The position numbers and the translations under genes are program-made. The notes under the pieces are model-generated. The model was given only the letters and a program-made list of their open reading frames with translations, did not search any database and was not told the origin of the DNA. This document shows positions 30,891 to 43,200 of a stretch of DNA of 64,000 nucleotides, piece by piece. How positions within the stretch are numbered: position 1 is the first letter of the stretch; every line of letters starts with the position of its first letter. This DNA is from Baylisascaris procyonis (Eukaryota > Nematoda > Chromadorea > Rhabditida > Ascarididae): positions 1,550,001 to 1,614,000 of the forward strand of contig JAZARR010000237.1 in NCBI GenBank assembly GCA_037389465.1, in the 5' to 3' direction.

Positions 30891-32973
30891 AACAATGCAG
30901 AAGTAAAGAACTTAGAAAGAAATGCGCTAAAACATTCCCATGAAAACTTGTACGGCTGATGCGTGATGATAAATTTACAACAAAATGAAGCCGACGTAAC
31001 TATCGCCGGTCGTGTTAAACGATATGAAAGACACGACCCATCGCGAAAGAAACAGATATCGCACTACCATTTGAAAGCAGCAATGGCACTTTCAACGCTC
31101 GCCTCAACCGCGCGCTGATGTTTTGAATGCAGTGAGGAGGACACAGTAATGCCTCGCGAATCTTTTGCTTTTTGATCAATCAATGGCTCTTTCATGACTT
31201 TAACCTAGAGCGATTTGACAGTATATTCGACCGATGAGGCGGAGTGCGAAATATGGCAGAAGCGAGGAATCGTGTAGGTTATCTGCACTATGCTCTACGC
31301 GTTGCGAAGGTCGAAAGCATAGAGCTGGATAGAGACTGGCAGTAGAACAGTAAGAAAAATGAAGAGAATAATGGTGATGAAGGCAGTTAGAAGGGAAAAC
31401 ACGCATAAGCGAGATGCGAAAGAAATAGACAACCGCACTATCATTTCGAAAGCAGCAACGGCACTTTCGACGATCGCCTCAATCGCACGCTGTTTTGAAT
31501 GCAAGTGAGGACACAATAATGCCTCGCGAATCTTTTGCTTTCTGATCAATCAATGCTCTTTCATGACTTTAAAGGAAAGCAATTTGCCACAGCACACTCG
31601 AGTGATAAGGTGGGTCAACACCGTTAACTAAAGTTTGTCCCTCATTCTGGCTCTTACTAAGCGCATAAATGAGTACCCAACTATTTGCACGACCATTGAA
31701 ATTACACGCCAACCGTTGGAGGTGAGGTGTCGACGACAGCGCTTACTCGTTAATGCCCTACGACTTCCGCAAAACCATAACAAGTGTGATTGTTGCGCCA
31801 AACTTCGGTTAGCCAGGAACAATGCAGCAACCCGCAAAACGAGCACCACTGGCCATCAGCCGAGTTACATTCCTTCGCGATGCTGTACCCCAACCAACCA
31901 ACCAACCAACCAATCTCAGTCCACCAACAGGCTCTATTTGTTTGTAACACCTCTCGCCAACTCTCCGCCCTCCTTCCACAAAACATTTACGAACCTCCTC
32001 GATATGCTTTTCTATCTGCTGCTCGCGCCGATATACATTCTCTGCCAAAAGCACGCTAAATCATCCCTCTTATACCGGCCCATAAAATCATTCTGCATGT
32101 AGCATTCATGCCTAACGCTTTACAAGGTAAATAAACACAAACATTTTACCTGCACCCTTTAGTGCTTGAGAAGATTTTAGCTATGCTGCAGTTACTCGTG
32201 CTTGTCGATAACATTTCAGTGGAAATATTGTTTATTAGTGAAATGTGAGTTCAAAAAAAAATCGAGAAAATACATCAATCTATGGAGACGCAAATTAAAT
32301 CACAAAACGGAGATGAATCGCAATATATATCGAGCATCGTCCGACTGCTGACGTCGCTCTTTGATAAACTCACATCCCCAAACATCAATTTCGAAAAGTG
32401 ATTTCTTCGTTTGGGGCTGCAAGTAATACGTGGTTTAGTTATGTAAGTAGAAATGCATGCAAGCAGGCACAAGTTTATGAAAAACACAAGAACTGGCAGC
32501 AATTTCAACGGGAGATAGCTTGACAGAAAAGCATGAGAGGATAGAGAGATGACGGAATAGAGGATGGGGAAGAGTGGAGGGGAATGGACTGCAAATGAAT
32601 GGAAAGAAATAATACTTTAGAATACGGCAACAACTCACAAACTAAACATCAAAGAAAAAACTTGCATACCTCAGATGAGAAAATTAAATCGAACTGGTTT
32701 AATGCCGAACAAATATTCATCAAAATTTGCATCCCCATCACTTTTTCCAACAATCATAAATGGGAGTTCCCCCTAACTCTTTCCCACTCTCCGCTTGGAC
32801 AGTCCAAAGCCTTCCCATAAGACTGTTCGGAATTAAACCTCCAATCGATAATGAGAAAAAACAATTAACCAGTCTTTTTATGAATGATGCACCTCATAAC
32901 AAAAAGTGGGGCACTATTGAGCGCGTCAATGCGTTTTAATGCGAAAATTCTAAGGCCTTCGAAAATGATATAG
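30891..32973 (-). repeat. repeat R with flank, copy in block 1
   Basis: 30891-32876 is the reverse complement of 11233-13219, and 32879-32973 that of 14300-14393. Several reading frames of 68-84 codons are conserved among the copies. Where the copies differ, amino-acid-changing differences are as common as silent ones, or there are no differences at all, so no coding selection is visible. It contains a CCAACC tandem run near 31891-31910. Confidence 0.85.
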
Positions 32974-33006
32974 GTGCACATCAACGCGCTTGCCCCTCTT
33001 TATCAA

Positions 33007-33155
33007 GGGCGAACGCGCTGCATCGTTGCGTTGAAGAGGGGTGGGGTCCACCGCAATGACAACGGCATTGGGTGCTCGTTGCAGAGTACCCAATGCCCCT
33101 GCCATTGAGGCGGACCCCACCGCCTCTTCAACGCAACACTGCAACGCGTTTGCCC
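33007..33155. repeat. 149-nt hairpin, arms of about 71 nt, 6-nt loop (block copy 1)
   Basis: The left arm (33007-33077, starting GGGCGAACGCGCTGCATCGT) pairs with 33084-33155 (ending GCAACGCGTTTGCCC) around the loop GTTGCA. About ten mismatches and one one-base bulge interrupt the stem. The GC content is well above the surroundings. It could be a small foldback element or, if transcribed, a precursor-like RNA. Nothing in the sequence decides between these. Confidence 0.85.
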
Positions 33156-34335
33156 TAATCGTTGCATACTGCTCACGATTAATGGTGTAAAGAATAGAGC
33201 GCTTGAAAGCGCGGCAGTCCCTTATTCAGGCAATTGGACCGCCTAAGTAGACACCCCTTTTGCTTAAAAGCGTTGCGTTCGCAGTGACTATTACAGCGCT
33301 GCGCATACGAAAATGATTTCGGGGACCGTCTAATCATTGAAAACTGTTCAGCTGAAGATAGCCGCTATTCGCAGCATTTTGTACGAAGCCGTTTTACTGC
33401 CTTAATAGCACCTGCGACCCCTTTCAACTCATCCATCAAATCGATAAGTTGGTGTTATCCCCTACATTGCAGTGAAGGGGACTACGCAGTAGTCTGTCCC
33501 TGTAAGACTGCGACCAACCTTCAGCACTGCAAAAACCTGGTTCCCAAGAAGGATCAAGCAAATTTTCTAACTAGGCACAACCTGATCTCAACCCAATTTG
33601 GAAGCTGTGGATGCATAGCAGGGCATGATTCGCAAGGAAAGTGCAAAGAATGTAAACGATGTGATGGAACGGTCCAAGAAGTATAAAGCAGCGGAGCATA
33701 GCAGAATTGGAGTATTCGAATCACGTTTTTGTCGAAGTGTCATGCTGGTAAAAGCAAATCAACAGGTTAGCCAACAGACTACTGATTTCGCTAGTTGAAA
33801 AGTTCATGGAAGCCATAACCAGAGATCGGAAAAAAGGCCAATAGTGCTCTTAAGCAATGAACGTGGGAAGTGAATGCGCTTTCTACTGCGCTTTACTTCA
33901 GCTCAAGAGGAACACTGTAAATTGAAAAGCGACCATCTAAGCAACGTGTAAGCAACTGTTTAAATTAAATGGGTGCCACTCCAACTCCCGGACCACCTAT
34001 GATAACCTATGCCGAACCTGTGAAAACCTATGCCGAACCTGATCGCCAGCACGGAAATCTTTCGAAATTTTCCATGAAAAAGCAGATAAAGCACGATGCT
34101 GCGATGGGTCATGCAGTGTTTTCGAACCCCTATCAATAATTCTTCCATTCCCCGCAAGTGTGAAAAAATGCTCTAAAAAAGGACGCTTTACACTATACGT
34201 AGTGTAAAAGGACGCTTTAAAGCAATACAAATATAGGAAAAAAGTAAGTGGTAATGTTTTATAGCATGAAAAATTCGATGCAATAAACAAATTATGCAAA
34301 TGTAGAAAATAAGCATAGCATAAGTTTGCCTTTAA

Positions 34336-34372
34336 CGCAAATCATTTCACATGTAATCATGTGGGATTTGCG
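34336..34372. repeat. small hairpin (block copy 1)
   Basis: CGCAAATC pairs with GATTTGCG and CACATG with CATGTG around a TAAT loop. The same hairpin is at 50830-50866 in block copy 2. It is too short to assign a function. Confidence 0.5.
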
Positions 34373-37300
34373 TGGTACAGAGGTTGACAACAAAAATCGA
34401 AACATTTCCGATTACGGCCATACGAGTTTTAGTTGATATTCAATTCGCATAGAACTGTGCCATCCGCCCAATCTCATATTTTATAGTTTCTTCCTTTCGG
34501 AACACACAACTGGCAAGCTCTTCAAAACGAAATTCCGGCAAAGCTGCTTCCCACAGAAGTATTTACCTTTGCTGAACAATGTTTCTTAATCCGAAAGCAG
34601 TGTCTACGTACAACTCGAATATTTCGCTACTATAAAATCAAAACCGCCAGCTGATGCTGATGGTATTGCAGCTTTGGGTATGAAATAGGAAATAGGTAAT
34701 TCAGTTTTGTGATATCATTATCAAACAAGTAGTGAAATAATTTCGCTCCCAACCTTAAAGTGCGAACATCAAATCTCAACAATAAGAAATCCACAAATCA
34801 CCAAGATACTCTACCTTATCCATTCGATCCTTCTGCGCACCAAATTTACCACCGTAGCCTTCACTTGCTTCTGGCATTCCTGTTAATTTCTTTTCCTGCA
34901 AATCATTACATCGCATACAGCCGAACGACAGAGCATATCCACACAGACTAACAAACCGTTTCTTAGATAAGAATATGCCACATAGCACACAAACTAATCG
35001 TTCTCGTTCATCCACATATCACTGATATATTGATGACTCTCCTCTTCTACCATTCCAGAATTCATAAAACGCATTGTTTTACCTCCCCCCCCCCCACCCA
35101 GACCTTCTGCTTAAACCGATTTCCACCCATTATGCACATCATATTTGACGATGCGCTATCGAATACCTACAGAAAAGAATAGATAGTTAAATGTGACATA
35201 AGCGTAGAATACTTGTACCCTTTGGACGAATCATTATTACATGCTTCAGAATGACTTCAGCACAGAAAGACGCTCGTATCTCTCTCATTATCCCCTATAC
35301 TATTAGTACCTTCACAGGTGAACTCCACCTCTTTAACTATATCCTTATCCTCGTTAATCTCAGAAACTCTTTGCATGCATCAGATTCTACGAGCATTTAT
35401 TTGTTGCAGGAATAACTTTAGCGATTACTGTTTAAAAAGTGTCGCCTATTTGAATTAAACAGCACCCATGTAGATAAACTCTTCCTTATTGAAAGAACAC
35501 CCTTCTTAAAGGAGTAAGTTCACAAGTAAATATTGTACATTCAATCAACTCTATATCAGCCACATATTCCCAGACCATGGTAAAGCACATCAATAAGTTG
35601 CATAACCAACAAGCTGTGAATATACTCATCAAAATGCTTGCTCAAGGCAAACACATTACTTTATAAAATCGACCACTTCACCTCATTGATCATTTGAAGC
35701 ATCCTATTAACTGTAAAAATAAGCCCTCAGTTGGTCACCTCTTCGTATATAACCTTCAACCTCACTTTTCTAGACTTTCATTTCACCCACTGTATACTAC
35801 AGCAAGTTGGTTTCCTTCGTTTCAATCTTGTTCTGTCATAATGTCTAACATGCATAAAGGCAGATGTTTTAGGTAAAAATGACCTTTCCTCATTCCATCC
35901 AAGTTTTCTAGGACAGCCTGCGAGTTCGGTTAACGACCACGGGATCAAGTTTGACAGTAACCAAGATCAAGTGAGGTCTCTGAAAAATCCACAACCACCA
36001 AAAGACACCCTTGCGATCCTTTCGTAAGCAATAGCAGTTTTACGCGTTGCCACAGAAATCGATTAGGAAAACCTCGTAATAAAGGTCTCTGTAGTGGCGT
36101 CATAAATCAAAAAAAAAAGAAGAAAACCTACCAAGAAATCGAGCTGCATCTCAACCATTATCTTCTTTTGGTTTCGGAACCAACGTTGGTTACAAACCAA
36201 CAGTTGCACGCCACATCAAACCCATTCGTCAACCGGAAGCAATATGCCTGTAAATGCATAACACGGATTAAATAAAATAATGCTAGAAGTATAGTGATAG
36301 GAGAATGAAAAAAGTGACTATTTTGTGGATGTAACTGAAAATAACACATCACTAAAAATCGGATCTACCATACAATATGGTCCTATCCATTGATGACTAT
36401 CGAATACCATTTTTCAATAATTAATCTGAAGGTAATCACTTCAATTTATGCTAAATCAAGCATCTCACTTTTTATGGGAACTATGAGAATTAATGATATA
36501 ATTTGCACAAAAATTCTCCTATCTTAGTGGAAATTTCGCGGAGTTAGTAAACAAACAGATATGAAATTCAACAGGTATGTTATAAGGCAAAATCTTAACA
36601 TAACTCTTGCTTAAAATTAAAGGAATGTATATTACGCATCAATGGAGCTACTTTCCATTAAAACAAATCATTTGACTCCTTTTCTGCTCCAACTCCCACC
36701 TGAGCAGAAACCTGCCAAAGAGGACTAACTAATGGCATTCTAAGGAAAAAATTGCCTAGGCACAACATATGACTGAGGCGATTTGCGTACACACATTGAA
36801 ATAAGTCATGGGCATGTCTTCGCGCAAGCAGAGAGAAAGGGAAATTGAGCATGCATCAGACAGCGAGAGTAGCAATCGTACAGCCAATTACAATGGGAGC
36901 TGCTAGACCCTCACACCAATGACTTGGTGAGAAGTGTGCTTTGATTACCGACCGCTTTAGTGAATATTTTCTCTGCAAAGGAAACTGATACAATCAACGA
37001 CTATTCCTAGACATGAAAAAGTTAAAAAAGCTTAGACAATTAATATGGCCTTCTAATCGATTCACAGTTTTAGGCGCAGATTTACATATGCAAATTTGGA
37101 GTTCTCATTTACGATATACAGCTGCGGCTGTCAACATTTCACAACTTTTCGGCTAAACAACGGCTGGCACGTAAGCTGGCCGAGTAGTAAAACTCAAAAT
37201 TGGAACTCTTCATGCAAGGCTACCTTCCTCCCCCCCCTTCCACAATCGTTTTAATATACATATATGAAAGTTGGTAGATTGAAGCCAAATATAGTAAAAA

Positions 37301-37391
37301 AAAAAAACGCGACAATTTATAAACAAGCATTGGCAAACCTAATATACCGTAAAAAGAAATATTATAACAACACGATTCTATTCGTACTGAG

Positions 37392-37430
37392 ACAGGTAAA
37401 TGATACTGAATGACAATATCATTTACCTGT
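37392..37430. repeat. perfect 14-bp stem with 11-nt loop (block copy 1)
   Basis: ACAGGTAAATGATA at 37392-37405 and its exact reverse complement TATCATTTACCTGT at 37417-37430 flank an 11-base loop. It is identical in block copy 2 at 53883-53921. Confidence 0.7.
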
Positions 37431-39036
37431 TGATATAAAGTTAGCAAACTGAAACTTTCTAAGCATTATTCACCAATTAAACGGAAACCCAAATATCGAT
37501 CATTCAGGTAATTCAGGAAGCAAGCAACGACCGTTCATTGCATGGAATGTTTTAGCTTCAAAGCTTGAAGCATCAATTCTTGCAATCAAGATGCAGCAAG
37601 ATTTTTCTGGATGGAGAATGCCATCACTGCTCATCTTCAGTCTATTTCAATGAATTGGGGATAGACGAAGGGGGTATGTCGAGCATTAAACAACAACACG
37701 CTGACCATTAAGATAGACCGCTGCAGAAAATAGCATATAAGAAAGAAATTCGGTCAATAACGTAGTGACCAAAGACGAGTGACCACCCGGACGGAATACG
37801 ACCAAAACTAGCCGCAAATCATGAATGCAAGCGAAGAAAAAACTGTGGAGAAGTCGCGCGCATACCGTATGCTCACGCACTCTGTCCCTCTCGCAAACAC
37901 ATCAATGTTCCATGACGAGCACGCATTGGGTGCGCACACGGTGTGCACGTACGCAGTGTGATCGACTGCCGTCGCAATGACGCTGCTTATTTGCCACTAA
38001 CAATGACGGCTCCGGTTGGGTTTGTTGGTTTGCCCACAGGCATGTGGATTAGTGCGTGCTCTTACTCCACCAACCACTACAGTTAGTTCTGTAAATAGCG
38101 ATCACACCGATATCACCTTCATTCAGAATCCATTTCCCCACACTGAAACGCTTCGCACTTCAAAAATCCACGTTGCTGCCACCCGCACTCACTACACTAT
38201 GCAACAGTACACATAACACTATGCAATAGTATACAAACGACAATCGCAAAGTCTAGGTTCATCTTTGTTGTAGAATATCGGAACAAAACACCGTCACGGC
38301 AAATTCGATCAACAGAAATGATTACCACTAAGTTAAATCACCTCAGCCATAAGCTGTCAATCACTTCGATGCGGCACTGCAAGGAGGGATCGCATTCGCA
38401 AATGGGAAAGTGGTAAGTAACTAGTTTAACTGGAGGAAAGTGCCTTCAAACAAAGTTGGAGATTGTGTTTGATGGTGATAATACACAGTGATTAAATTAA
38501 AACCTTATTCGAATATATCACAATAGCACATCGAATAAATTTCAATAACAAGCGTCACATAACAGTGCCCTTTTCTCATTGCTCAATTGACCACCTCTAT
38601 GAGACATAAATATATGTTAAAATCAAAATTGACCAAAATATCTTTCTAGAAGACCGTTTCTTCCTTGCTAACTATTCACTCACTCTCTGAGCGATCAACA
38701 ATTCCTACGGCCTCTCTTTCAAGAAAGCTTGGTAGTGTAGAAAGGAAAAGACGGGATGGAAGAATATGGGCATCCCGTCGGCGCCGAAATATGATATATA
38801 TAATACACAAAGTTGTCTTATATGGATTTCTAAAGGATTCCTTCACTACATATTCGTGATTTGTTTATCACAATTTCATCCATCTTGAGTGCGCTGGATA
38901 CCACGCAGATTGTGCGGTATACGATAAAATAGCTAGGAGACCACCCCCCCCCCCCCCACTTGGGTTAATTTCAAGAAGCTCATCAAATGGATTCTGATAG
39001 ATTTTGTGATCATAAAGTCTTATATTGCAGAAATAC

Positions 39037-39470
39037 CCGGCTACCTTCAGAATCCTTGGTTGCAACAGGACTTGTTTCTTATTGCCTCAGGTGTTCCATC
39101 GAAGCTACAGACTACCTTAGTGCTACCTATCACCTGGTGGAGGCGATATGTTGCATGCACCACACCATCAATTCAGCCCTCGCGTCCCATGTCTACATTC
39201 GCTGCTTGGCATTAAGCTTCTAAGAAGGAAAGAGTTGTACTCCTTGTCACCCCCTGGACCGGTTTCATTTTTGCACAAGTCAAATGATCCCGACGGGAGA
39301 ATTTTTCTCGAACAAATAGCCTGTAATAGGAATGATGCGCGGTCCACTGCCAACTATTTCGTACATCTCTTCTTCAATAATACGAGCACAATAATCAACC
39401 CTAATGAATTCTGGCTGTCGAGTCAACGGTATGCACAATTTCTCGAAGATCTAAGAGTGTGCACATAATG
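39037..39470 (+). other. coding-like stretch, unassigned (block copy 1)
   Basis: This part is richer in G and C than its surroundings and carries long open frames in two registers. After the acceptor-like TATATTGCAG, one frame ends HLVEAICCMHHTINSALASH and VYIRCLALSF, stopping at 39223. A second frame covers KLLRRKELYSLSPPGPVSFL, HKSNDPDGRIFLEQIACNRN and DARSTANYFVHLFFN. A donor-like ACG|GTATGC follows at 39429. I do not recognise a family. The sequence is unchanged in block copy 2 (55526-55959), but that is equally true of non-coding parts of the block. It may be one or two exons. Confidence 0.3.
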
Positions 39471-39818
39471 TATTCACATTTTCATTCATTAATGCAAAGA
39501 TCTACGTCCTTACTCATTCCAATATCTTCACCTAATTATTAACCAAGGGTGCAGCCATGAAAAGTTTTAAGTGGGGGTAGGGGATAGCGGGAGACGGAGA
39601 AGGGGTGAAGAGAAGGGTAAGTCCCTATTATTCCCTTCAACTCTTCGTGCCATCGCCTTCCTAAATACTCTTCAAAAACCCAAAGAATAGGACAGAGGGT
39701 AGTTGCCCTCTGCCTTATCCCTCCTTTTACTGTGGCCTCACTTTATAAGAAGCCAGAATATGACCGACGTCAAAGCATCACAGCGTTAAACGTTAACAAT
39801 CCCAACCCCAGACAACTG

Positions 39819-39820
39819 AA

Positions 39821-39856
<36 letters not shown>

Positions 39857-39858
39857 AA
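39819..39858 (+). repeat. (AAAT)n microsatellite (block copy 1)
   Basis: About nine AAAT units end in AATAATAAAAA. The same array is at 56308-56347 in block copy 2, with the same length as far as I can see. Confidence 0.85.
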
Positions 39859-40247
39859 AAACGGCGTTGAATTAAACTTAAACCTGGCTACAAGGAGGCT
39901 GGAGGAGGAATTGATGCAAACGAACATACTTATACGGATTCTCGTTAGGTTATTGAAATATTCACGTAACTCTAATTGTAAAGAAAAAGGGTCATGAATA
40001 ACACACATTTTAATAACGATTTCTGGGAGGCAAGAATTTCTCTGAAAGCAAAAAAAGAGACAGCTTATACATCGAAAAATATATAGTGAGGAAATGAGAA
40101 CAATGAGAAAGATTACCTCGTTAATACCATTGAGTGAGTAGTAGAGAGAATCCACCCTCCAAAGACCACAGCCATGGCGGAGTTTTATCGGCCGTTTCGT
40201 CCTCATCAGTCATCTTCTGAAGCCACCTGCAGAACAATTTGCTTGAG

Positions 40248-43200
40248 AGTTGCAGTCCCTTCATAGGTCATAAAACGTTAAATGCTCTAAGCTAACGGCG
40301 AATTAGCGCGCTATCGGAAGCAAGTTGAAAAGCACGAAACGAAAGTGTCGACAATCGTTGCATGAAAAACTATAACACGGCAACAACGTCTGTGATGCAA
40401 TGTTGTGTTCAAAGAAAACAAACAATAGGCTAGCCAGCCGGCAGGCGGAGCTTTTCCCCTCTCCCCTTTTCCAAGGTGGAAACAGCCATTTGAAGATCAG
40501 CAAAATGTTCGCCACTGGATTGGATGAACATCCTTTTTTGAAGTTATCTTGTTCCTTAAAAGTTTTCTGCCTTAAAAATCTTCCACCTTGAAAACAGCCT
40601 TTGCTTGGCATTACTAACGCTCATTATGGATAACGACTGGCACATCGATGAAAACTGCTAGCAGACTCCAAGAAAACGGATGCGGAGATGTCGAAAACGA
40701 ATGCATCAACAGAAACATGGAAATAACACCGATGAAGGAGATTAAAGCTGCGTTTATAGTCAACATCCTCCTTCTAGCAAAGAGGATGAAAACTCCTACC
40801 CGAATAGTTTAAAGTAAAACAGATTATCGACGCAAGAACACGTCTATAGTACACCGCTGAAGATACTAGAAGTATCAAATTCATGCACTCTATTGCGTCA
40901 TCCGCTATAGCGTTGCTCACCTAAGGAAGAAAAGGTGACAACTAGGAAAGCACATCGCAAATGGGCCATGTGAGCCCGAATATACAGCGCTGAAGCCATT
41001 TTAAACATACACAGGACAAAATCTGGAACTCGTTGCAACATTCGAATTTGAGACAAAACCTGCAATAGAATGCATTCATAAAACATGAAAATCAGCGCAT
41101 TCATTAGCAATCGCCTATAGGCAATAAAAACGATACGAATGAGAAATAGTTTCGAGCATGAAACCCCCTATTCTGGCGTATTAGCAGCTCACTTCTTCCG
41201 TAACTACTTTCACTGATATATAAGAATGAAATGGTGGAAATGAAATAGCAAACCAAAAGTAACAATCGAATTTTGTAATACCTTCTACACCACTAAACTT
41301 GCCTACTTATACAACACTGAAAATGTTCAAGAAAGTGGCCAAATTCAACATAGAGACGTTCCTTCTCCTTCTCGCTCACCTCACCAACGATAGGTTGCAA
41401 ATCTCCTTCCCAGAACGCCTAAAGAAGATCGCCAAAATTCGAAGCAAAGGAGTTTTCTCCACTATCGGAGATATGGCTACAATAATACCATCCCATGCAT
41501 CAACAAATACACCTTATGAATGCACATTTATACACTCCTTTATATATATTACTATATATATTACCATGAGAATTATATATATTACCATGAGATCCGTTGA
41601 CTTCAACGGCTCAGTCCATGATATATATTATTACAAAGCACAATATTACTTACCCCACCCATTCCATACTACAAAGCACAATTTGCGTTTTATGCAAATT
41701 AAACCACTGCGCGCAGACACAGCGCCAGAAAAAAAACCACGTTTGAGACAACTTTCAAATGCACATGATTCTACTTAGTTTCTTAATGAAACCACTCATC
41801 ACTACAGCTCCATTGAGTGAGGTTTTGGAATTTTTTTGCAGCATTTTAGAAATGAAAATGTCTTCTTTTCCCATTTGTGAAAATATTTCATAAAATCAGA
41901 TTTTCTTCAAAAATTTCTGCAAATATTTTCCCATAAGATTAAAAAAAAAAAACAATTTTCCAAAATTTCGGCGACCTTAAAAATATGGAACTTCTCAATA
42001 CCACTATCATGGAATTAATGGCCTATGAGTCGATTCATCTTCATATAGAAGAGGCTCAGTTTTCGTTCTGCAAATCGACTGCATCCCTGTCAGAGCACAA
42101 ATTTTGGAAAAAAATTTCATTTCTACTAGGATTCGAACCAGAAAGCTTCAGACAGAACTTCAGAAAGAAAAATCCATCAAACGATATGTCTGAAGTAACA
42201 GAAGATGATTTTTTAAACCCAAATGTTTAGCACATTTGAATACCTATACCATTAAATGGCAACATAAAGGACAGAGAATGATGCTGCACAGGTAAACGCA
42301 AAATTTTCAACGTTCATAATAAATCATATAAGGTGTATTGGAAAAAATGACCTGATTTGGAATAGTGATACTAATCGTAGATCGTTTAGATGATGATTCT
42401 TCCACCGCGTTTTCGTTCACCTTTCTACGTCCATATTTGTCCAATTTTACCAATACCTAAATACAATGCGGATACACATTCAGACACACATATGAAAATA
42501 TACTAAACATCAAGGACGATTATAGTAAACTCATAACACAACAAACTGTATAAGGTGAATGCTGCCAGTATGATTTATTCACGTCGAGAAGCCTTAGATG
42601 CCTATCTACAACAAGGAAGTAACCAGAAAAAAAAAAGATATTCCACGAAGGGGTCGACGGATTGAGATGGACGCATCAATACTTCTGGTTTCTCTAAATG
42701 TCCCTAGCACTTTCCCTCTAAATACCACTAAAAACTTCCAAACAGGACGATCGTTCCTATCGAATCTAATCTGCCTATACCGTGAATATGTAAAACTTGT
42801 ACCAATAATAAGATTACATAAATCTACTACCAAGATGAAATAAATAAAATGACAATAATATTTTTTATAAATGAAGCCTAACGATTAAAAAAAAAGAGAT
42901 TATATTAGCAATAATTGAGAGTATATTAACACAGTCTTCGATTATCAACGAATGAAAGCTTTGTTTAGCACAAAGTGAGTTTAGCCCTCATACTATAACA
43001 TAGAAAACAATCTATACAAATACTACGTTGACTCGCTAATATGATAGCCATATTGACATAATCCAAACGAAGAAGATCGAAAAAAACAAGGCAAAAGCCG
43101 ACTGGAAAGTGTACACCTTCAAAACTTTGTGTACGATAAGAAATAGTCCTCTCTACTTCTAAAACACCTGTGCATATCAAATAAACACACCTAGAAAGGA

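Larger units (their letters stand above)
32974..39036. other. block 1 sequence without recognised genes
   Basis: Apart from the hairpins listed, this is AT-rich unique sequence with C-runs (35080-35095, 37230-37238, 38943-38957). A 53-codon plus-strand frame from 33624 (MIRKESAKNVNDVMERSKKY) looks protein-like but is unsupported. Everything here is repeated in block 2. Confidence 0.4.
28370..40247 (+). repeat. segmental duplication, copy 1 (11.88 kb)
   Basis: The segment is repeated in the same orientation at 44868-56736. The offset between matching positions is 16,498 at the left edge and then 16,493-16,495, 16,494, 16,487 and 16,489-16,491 along the block, changing only at small indels (for instance a 7-base difference near 34850-34870 and length changes in C-runs). 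The right edge is sharp: both copies share CAATTTGCTTGAG, after which they diverge completely. The left edge is within an exon. Most of the block differs at only a few positions per kilobase or less; two patches are far more diverged. Confidence 0.95.

Noticed and set aside
39793..40206. 137-codon minus-strand frame (also 56282-56695)
   Set aside because: Its C-terminal part is the (AAAT)n microsatellite read as repeated FIYL. The remainder is hydrophobic chance sequence with no family match.
41299..41778. 159-codon plus-strand frame
   Set aside because: It begins at TTG, and its second half is TA-repeat sequence (IYITIYITM). Only the first 60 residues are protein-like, so it is not called as a gene.
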